Origin: Lycium barbarum | Lineage: Eukaryota > Streptophyta > Magnoliopsida > Solanales > Solanaceae | Direction of reading: 5' to 3' | NCBI RefSeq assembly: GCF_019175385.1 | Contig: NC_083338.1 | Location: forward strand, 64,016,884 to 64,080,883 | DNA: 64,000 bases | In this document: positions 58,231-64,000 of the stretch, piece by piece | How positions within the stretch are numbered: the stretch's first letter is position 1 | Layout: every line of letters begins with the position of its first letter | Translations under genes and position numbers: made by a program | Notes under the pieces: generated by a model | Told to the model about the DNA's origin: nothing | The model's database searches: none | Seen by the model: the letters and a program-made list of their open reading frames with translations, nothing else

Positions 58231-61200
58231 ATGCCTCCAAAAAAGGCGACAGCGGCCCAAAAGGCCAACGCAACGGCTACGGGAGAGACTAGTCGGGCCC
58301 AGAGGGTTACCAGGGCCCATGCTCATATTGCTCCTGATGTTTTGCCCCCGGCAGAGGGCTCTTCCACACTGCCACATGTAGAGGAGATTGGAGCAGCAGC
58401 AGCTGCAGGTCGAGGGGCGGCTCCACCGCCAGCTCCCGATATTCCAGTACCTGAGCCTCCAGCTCCACGGCCAGGGACTGAGGATCAGACTATGAGAGAG
58501 GCAGTCCAGCTATTGACTAGACTTGTGGCAGGACAGGTTCAGGGGCACGGACTGGGAGGTGACCGGGCTTACAGGCGTGACAGTTCGAGAGCCCGTGAGT
58601 TCTTGACTTGTGGCCCTCCAGAGTTTTTCGGGACAAAGCCCGAGGAGGATCCCGAGGAGTTCATCAGGAAGATGCGGCGCACCTTACAGTTTATTAATGC
58701 TTCCGCGACAGAGTCAGTCACATTGGCTTCTTACCGGTTGTATGATATAGCGGCAAATTGGTACGAGTCATGGGAGTTATCCAGAGGCGACGACGCTCCC
58801 CCAGCAGTTTGGGATGATTTTTCTGAGGCTTTTCTTAGCCACTTTCTGCCTCCGGAGCTACGGCGAGCCAAGGCTGACAGATTCTTATTGCTGAGACAGA
58901 GGGGTCGCAGTGTTCGAGAGTATAGTATGGAGTTCGACTCATTGGCCCGATACGCACCTGCTGTGGTAGCTACTATGGCTGACAGGATGCACAGGTATAT
59001 TATGGGGCTGGACCGTTATTTTGTCGACAGCTGTTTAGTATTGGCTGCTCAGCCCGGCATGGATATTGCCCGGATTCAGGCCCACGCCCAGGGCATGGAG
59101 GACCGGCATAGGGAGCGTCAGCCTGATAGGAGCCAGGATCGGAGACAGCCCAAGAGGGCCAGATCATATGGGTATTCTGGAGATTCTCAGGGCAGGCAGC
59201 CTCAGCAGCCGCAGCAGCCTAGCAGACATCTATCCCAGCCGGCTCAGAGCGCACCTCCACAGCCTACAGGTCGCAGATTTGATAGCCCAGGTTATTCAGG
59301 AGCAGGTCAGAGCTCCAGGGCTTCAGGTTCGCGGACAGACAGGGGTTCTGGTCAGACGAGGCCACCTAGGCCTCAGTGTTCTTATTGTGGCAGATACCAT
59401 CCTGGGGAGTGCTACAGAGCCACCGGTGCATGTTTTTCTTGTGGCCGTCAGGGCCATTCTGTGAGAGATTGCCCGTATAAGGGTAGTTCGGGTGGTGCAG
59501 CGCAGCCTACCGGATCAGCCGCCAGGTCTTCATCTTCATCAGTGGATATGCGCCCTACGGGGCCAGGTACTTCAGCACCAGCGGGTCGCGGCAGAGGCCG
59601 TGGTGGAGCTTCTAGTACTAGCGGTCCTTCGAACCGCATCTATGCTCTGTCCAGCCGCCAGGATCAGGAGGCATCGCCTAATGTCGTTACAGGTACATTA
59701 TTGGTTTTCTCTCGGTCTGTGTATGCATTGATTGATCCAGGTTCGACTTTGTCATATATTTCGCCTCTGGTTGCTTGTAAAATTGGTATAATATCTGAAC
59801 CTATAGAGCCGCTTAAGGTAGCCACACCGATTGGGGACTTTATTGTAGCAAAGCAGGTATATAAAAATTGTTCCGTAATTGTATGTGGCCGTGACACCAA
59901 GGCAGATCTGGTGGAGTTAGGTATGGTCGAGTTCGATGTTATTATGGGAATGGACTGGCTAGCCTCCTGTTATGCTAATGTTGACTGCCAAAATAAGGTA
60001 GTTCGTTTCCAGTTTCCTGGGGAGCCAGTTATAGAATGGGCCGGTAATACAGCATCGCCGAAAGGTAAGTTTATTTCATACCTTAAGGCAAAGAAAATGA
60101 TCAGAAAGGGTTATTTTTATCATCTGGTTAGGGTACAAGACTTGACAGCAGAAACGCCGACTCTTCAGTCAGTTCCCGTGGTTAATGAATTTCCAGATGT
60201 GTTCCCAGAAGAGCTTCCAGGCCTTCCTCCAGAGCGGGAGATAGATTTTACTATTGATTTGCTTTCAGATACTCAGCCGATATCTATTCCCCCGTACAGA
60301 ATGGCACCGGCAGAATTGAAAGAACTGAAAGAGCAGTTGAAGGATCTGTTAGAAAAAGGCTTTATTAGACCCAGTACTTCGCCTTGGGGAGCCCCGGTAT
60401 TATTTGTGCGTAAGAAAGACGGGTCGTTGCGTATGTGTATTGATTATCGACAGCTGAATAAGGTAACCATAAAGAATAAATACCCCCTCCCCAGAATTGA
60501 AGATTTGTTTGATCAGTTGCAGGGCGCCAAGTATTTTTCGAAGATAGATCTTCGGTCTGGCTATCATCAAGTACGGGTACGGGAGGCCGATATTCCTAAG
60601 ACAGCATTCCGGACCAGATATGGGCATTATGAATTCAGAGTTATGTCTTTTGGGCTGACTAATGCTCCTGCGGTATTCATGGATTTAATGAACCGGGTAT
60701 TCAGGCCATTCTTAGACATGTTCGTAATTGTATTTATCGATGATATCCTGGTTTATTCTCGGTCCGAGGCAGAGCACGCAGATCATCTGAGAGCGGTATT
60801 GGGGGTACTTCGGCATCAGGAATTATATGCAAAATTTTCTAAATGTGAATTCTGGCTGGCTTCAGTGGCATTTCTGGGGCATATTATTGCAGCTGATGGT
60901 GTCCGGGTGGATACACAGAAGATTGAGGCCGTGAAAAATTGGCCCAGACCCACGACGCCCACAGAGGTACGTAGTTTCCTGGGGTTAGCTGGCTATTACA
61001 GAAGATTTGTGGAAAAGTTTGCTTCGATTTCAGCGCCTTTGACAAGGCTAACTCAGAAGGGAGCCAAGTTCCAGTGGACTGATGCTTGTGAACGAAGCTT
61101 CCAGTTGCTGAAAGAGAAGCTGACTACAGCCCCAGTTTTGACTCTTCCAGAGGGACCCGATGGATATGTTATTTATTGTGACGCTTCTGGTGTGGGATTG

Positions 61201-63150
61201 CGCTGTGTATTGATGCAGCACGGTAGAGTTATAGCTTATGCTTCTCGGCAATTGAAAAAGCATGAAAAGAATTATCCTACTCACGATCTGGAGCTTGCAG
61301 CGGTGATCCATGCCCTGAAGATATGGAGACATTATTTATATGGCGTTCATGTTGATATCTATACAGATCATAAGAGTCTCCAGTATATTTTCAGACAGAA
61401 AGAGCTTAATTTGCGGCAGCGGAGGTGGCTGGAGCTCCTGAAAGACTATGATGTGGATATTCTGTATCATCCGGGCAAGGCTAATGTTGTTGCAGATGCG
61501 CTTAGCCGGAAATCTATGGGCAGCCTGGTAGATTTACAGCCAGATAGGAGAGAGATAGTACGTGACATTCATCAGTTGGCTAATCTTGGGGTTCGTCTGG
61601 CCGATTCTGGAGGTACACGGATTTCTGTCCGAGGGGTTTCTGAGTCATCTATTAAGGAAGATATCAAGCGGCATCAATATGAAGATCCTGTTTTGGCACG
61701 ATACAGAGACACGACCTATGATAAGGGGAAGACTCCGTTCGAGTTCACTCCGGACGGGACTTTATTATTCAGGGGCAGGTTGTGTGTACCTGATATTGCA
61801 GGTCTTCGGCAGCAGGTTATGAGCGAGGCACATTATGCTCGCTATTCGGTCCATCCTGGGTCTACAAAGATGTACCATGATCTCCGATGCTTATACTGGT
61901 GGGATGGCATGAAACGGGATATCGCAGAGTTCGTCGCCCAGTGTCCCAATTGTCAACAGGTCAAAATTGAACATCAGAAACCGGGTGGACTGTTGCAGGA
62001 AATGGAAATTCCGACGTGGAAGTGGGAGATCATTAATATGGACTTCATTACAGGGTTGCCTCGCACTCCACGAAAGTATGATTCCATCTGGGTTATTGTT
62101 GATAGGCTGACAAAATCAGCCCATTTTCTCCCCGTCAGAACTACTTATTCCGCCGAGGATTATGCCAGGCTTTATATTAAAGAAATAGTGAAGCTTCATG
62201 GAGTTCCTATATCTATTATCACTGACAGAGGTGCTCAGTTCACAGCGAACTTCTGGAGATCTTTTCAGGAAGGATTAGGGACTCAGCTGAGCCTGAGCAC
62301 AGCTTTCCATCCTCAGAGTGACGGACAGGCCGAGCGCACTATCCAGACGCTTGAAGATATGTTGCGGGCCTGCGTTATTGATTTCAGAGGTAGCTGGGAG
62401 GATCACTTGCCATTGATTGAATTTTCTTATAATAACAGCTACCATTCTAGCATCCAGATGGCTCCGTACGAGGCTTTATATGGTAGGAAATGCAGGTCAC
62501 CTATCGGCTGGTTTGATATTGGCGAGACAGAATTAATCGGCCCAGATATGATCCAGCAGGCCGTTGATAAGGTGAAACTTATTCGGGAACGACTATTGGC
62601 AGCCCAGAGTCGACAAAAATCATACGCTGACAAACGGCGTCGTCCTTTGGAATTCCAGGTTGGTGATTGGGTATTTCTGAAGGTATCGCCTATGAAAGGC
62701 GTAATGCGGTTCGGCAGAAAGGGTAAGCTTAGTCCGCGTTATATTGGGCCTTATCTGATCGTGCGAAAAATTGGAAATGTCGCCTATGAGTTAGATTTGC
62801 CATCTGACTTGGAAGCGGTACATCCGGTATTTCACGTCTCTATGCTTCGTAAGTGCATCGGTGACCCTTCCAGAATATTCCCTGCAGATGATATTCAAGT
62901 GACGGAGCAACTATCGTACGAGGAGCAGCCTGTATCTATTTTGGATCGTCAGGTACGGAGGCTCCGTAATAAGGATGTAGCCTCTGTTAAGGTACTGTGG
63001 CGGAACGAGAATAGGGAGGAAATGACATGGGAGGCCGAAGAGAAAATGAAGAAGAAATACCCTCATCTGTTCCCTATGCCCACAGGTAACCTTGAATCCC
63101 TACTTAATTTCATTTTAATACCAATCGTATGTCATATGTGTTGTCTATAA
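58231..63150 (+). CDS. Gag-Pol polyprotein of element 4 (1639 aa, uninterrupted)
   Basis: This single frame encodes all proteins of a Tekay/Del chromovirus. Residues about 115-270 are the Gag capsid domain. Zinc knuckles lie at 383-394 (C-x2-C-x3-H-x3-C) and 401-414 (C-x2-C-x4-H-x4-C). Protease Asp is 502 (IDPGS). RT runs from about 690, with catalytic FIDD Asp 837-838. RNase H Asp is 984. The integrase zinc finger uses His 1201/1208 and Cys 1238/1241; the catalytic triad is D1271, D1332, E1368, with 35 residues between the last two. A GPY module lies near 1503-1525 and a chromodomain-type tail at about 1563-1612. The ATG follows the leader directly and matches the start in element 3. The last 20 residues look like read-out into untranslated sequence. 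One oddity is Arg 991 in RNase H, where elements 2 and 3 have Gly. Confidence 0.92.
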   Translation: MPPKKATAAQKANATATGETSRAQRVTRAHAHIAPDVLPPAEGSSTLPHVEEIGAAAAAGRGAAPPPAPDIPVPEPPAPRPGTEDQTMREAVQLLTRLVAGQVQGHGLGGDRAYRRDSSRAREFLTCGPPEFFGTKPEEDPEEFIRKMRRTLQFINASATESVTLASYRLYDIAANWYESWELSRGDDAPPAVWDDFSEAFLSHFLPPELRRAKADRFLLLRQRGRSVREYSMEFDSLARYAPAVVATMADRMHRYIMGLDRYFVDSCLVLAAQPGMDIARIQAHAQGMEDRHRERQPDRSQDRRQPKRARSYGYSGDSQGRQPQQPQQPSRHLSQPAQSAPPQPTGRRFDSPGYSGAGQSSRASGSRTDRGSGQTRPPRPQCSYCGRYHPGECYRATGACFSCGRQGHSVRDCPYKGSSGGAAQPTGSAARSSSSSVDMRPTGPGTSAPAGRGRGRGGASSTSGPSNRIYALSSRQDQEASPNVVTGTLLVFSRSVYALIDPGSTLSYISPLVACKIGIISEPIEPLKVATPIGDFIVAKQVYKNCSVIVCGRDTKADLVELGMVEFDVIMGMDWLASCYANVDCQNKVVRFQFPGEPVIEWAGNTASPKGKFISYLKAKKMIRKGYFYHLVRVQDLTAETPTLQSVPVVNEFPDVFPEELPGLPPEREIDFTIDLLSDTQPISIPPYRMAPAELKELKEQLKDLLEKGFIRPSTSPWGAPVLFVRKKDGSLRMCIDYRQLNKVTIKNKYPLPRIEDLFDQLQGAKYFSKIDLRSGYHQVRVREADIPKTAFRTRYGHYEFRVMSFGLTNAPAVFMDLMNRVFRPFLDMFVIVFIDDILVYSRSEAEHADHLRAVLGVLRHQELYAKFSKCEFWLASVAFLGHIIAADGVRVDTQKIEAVKNWPRPTTPTEVRSFLGLAGYYRRFVEKFASISAPLTRLTQKGAKFQWTDACERSFQLLKEKLTTAPVLTLPEGPDGYVIYCDASGVGLRCVLMQHGRVIAYASRQLKKHEKNYPTHDLELAAVIHALKIWRHYLYGVHVDIYTDHKSLQYIFRQKELNLRQRRWLELLKDYDVDILYHPGKANVVADALSRKSMGSLVDLQPDRREIVRDIHQLANLGVRLADSGGTRISVRGVSESSIKEDIKRHQYEDPVLARYRDTTYDKGKTPFEFTPDGTLLFRGRLCVPDIAGLRQQVMSEAHYARYSVHPGSTKMYHDLRCLYWWDGMKRDIAEFVAQCPNCQQVKIEHQKPGGLLQEMEIPTWKWEIINMDFITGLPRTPRKYDSIWVIVDRLTKSAHFLPVRTTYSAEDYARLYIKEIVKLHGVPISIITDRGAQFTANFWRSFQEGLGTQLSLSTAFHPQSDGQAERTIQTLEDMLRACVIDFRGSWEDHLPLIEFSYNNSYHSSIQMAPYEALYGRKCRSPIGWFDIGETELIGPDMIQQAVDKVKLIRERLLAAQSRQKSYADKRRRPLEFQVGDWVFLKVSPMKGVMRFGRKGKLSPRYIGPYLIVRKIGNVAYELDLPSDLEAVHPVFHVSMLRKCIGDPSRIFPADDIQVTEQLSYEEQPVSILDRQVRRLRNKDVASVKVLWRNENREEMTWEAEEKMKKKYPHLFPMPTGNLESLLNFILIPIVCHMCCL

Positions 63151-63197
63151 TTAGAAACTCCCCCAAGTTATTTTCCAACCCTATAAGATTAATTTTA

Positions 63198-63231
63198 CAT
63201 TCGAGGACGAATGTTCTAAAGGGGGGGAGGA
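63198..63231 (+). promoter_or_regulatory. Pre-PPT hairpin and polypurine tract of element 4
   Basis: CATTCGAGGACGAATG (63198-63213) is followed by 18 nt, ending in the purine run AAAGGGGGGGAGGA (63218-63231), and then the 3' LTR. Layout and spacing are the same as in element 2, A and B. Confidence 0.9.
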
Positions 63232-64000
63232 TGTTATATCCCATGTTTTCACACGTTTGGAAAAATTCGATAAATATTGGATTCTTGAGATATAAGGTTA
63301 AATTTGATAGTTTGTTGAACATAAGACTTATGTATGAAAGAATATTATCGTGGAAGTGTGGGATAAGGCTAAGGGCAAAACGTGGAATTTCGGAAATTGG
63401 TTTCGGGAATTGCAAAAATAAAATTTGTAGCCATTTGGGCTTGCAAAAATAAGAAGCACAATGAGGCCCATTTCTTGATATGGCCCAAACCCATGCCTTT
63501 AAGATATTTCCCATGTGCTAATTAGTGAATATTAGTCTTTAACTCTTAAGAAGGTTCAAGAGAAAAATAAGACAAGGAAAGAAAAACAAGAACAAGAGCA
63601 ACACTAGAGACCATTTCGGGTTTGGCATAGAAAAATTACCCCCTCCAAATCTTGCCTACAAAATTATTTTCTTGTTGGAATCCTACTAATTCTAGGTCCC
63701 TTCTCAACTTGGTGTAGTTGGTTTGGAAGAAAGAGGTCTTGTTCCTTCAAGTTGACCTTATATTCAAGTGAAGAAGATTGAGTAAAAAGGTGAGAATTTA
63801 TCCCTTATTATTGTGTTATGAAGTCTTGTTTGTGTTGTAGTATGTAGAAATGAGTTGATTGTGTGAAGAAATGGAAGTTTGCAAAGTGGGTGTGTGTTAT
63901 AGCTATATGGCCGTGAGTATGTATATGTTGTATAGCCACAATGTATAGAATTCATGTTATATCTTAGTTGTGGTTGTGTGAAATGCATATAGGAATTGAA
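63232..64000 (+). mobile_element. 3' LTR of element 4, first 769 bp
   Basis: It begins TGTTATATCCCATG and matches 54949-55717 with three substitutions (CCCG/CCCA, GCCTCC/GCCTAC, GGTAAG/GGTGAG). The window ends inside it. Short open frames here are the same as those in the 5' LTR and have no sign of function. Confidence 0.9.

Larger units (their letters stand above)
54949..64000 (+). mobile_element. Element 4: young, apparently intact Tekay/Del chromovirus, 3' end off window
   Basis: It has a complete 5' LTR (54949-58027), a perfect primer site, one open gag-pol frame, hairpin, polypurine tract and the first 769 bp of the 3' LTR. Comparing that 769 bp with the 5' LTR by eye gives three substitutions and no gaps, about 0.4%, far below the several percent seen in elements 3, A and B. 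It interrupts an older reverse LTR. The right target copy is off window. Confidence 0.9.

Overview
The window is plant repeat DNA. I see no host protein-coding gene, no rRNA or tRNA gene and no prokaryotic feature. Nearly all of it is LTR retrotransposon sequence, mostly the Tekay/Del type of Ty3/gypsy chromovirus. LTRs are 2.2-3.3 kb long and bounded by TG...CA. Primer sites match initiator-Met tRNA (TGGTATCAGAGC). The style of the Gag-Pol proteins suggests a eudicot, most likely Solanaceae, and deep nesting suggests pericentromeric heterochromatin. The taxon and location are inferences.

Layout. (1) 1-5396: 3' part of a second chromovirus type (element 1, CRM/Galadriel-like), inserted in the gag of element 2. 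(2) 5397-17314: the 3' remainder of Tekay element 2, broken by element 1, by a reverse solo LTR with perfect ATTCA target duplications (5799-7991), and by a forward solo LTR in its own 3' LTR (13500-16420). (3) 17315-17574: short unassigned island. (4) 17575-20873: LTR debris, including an LTR-primer site-leader-LTR deletion derivative. (5) 20874-39738: on the minus strand, two related large non-autonomous elements. Copy A (27406-37653, AATAT target duplications) sits inside the internal domain of copy B. Both have LTRs, primer site and polypurine tract, but no recognisable gag-pol. (6) 39739-41760: three LTR fragments in alternating orientation. (7) 41761-51763: Tekay element 3, full-length with CGTAC target duplications but defective, carrying a copy of its own 5' flank in front of its 3' LTR. 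(8) 51769-54948: more LTR fragments. (9) 54949-64000: Tekay element 4, young, with one uninterrupted 1639-codon Gag-Pol frame; its 3' LTR runs off the window.

How the parts relate. Element 4 has all the domains needed for its own cycle: capsid, two zinc knuckles, protease, reverse transcriptase, RNase H, integrase and chromodomain. A and B keep the cis-acting parts only and share LTR sequence with Tekay elements, so they look like passengers on Tekay proteins. Two structured motifs recur. The first is a 16-nt hairpin placed 18 nt (19 in element 1) before the 3' LTR. The second is a double stem-loop inside almost every LTR. These, the self-nested non-autonomous family and the flank duplication in element 3 are the most interesting observations.
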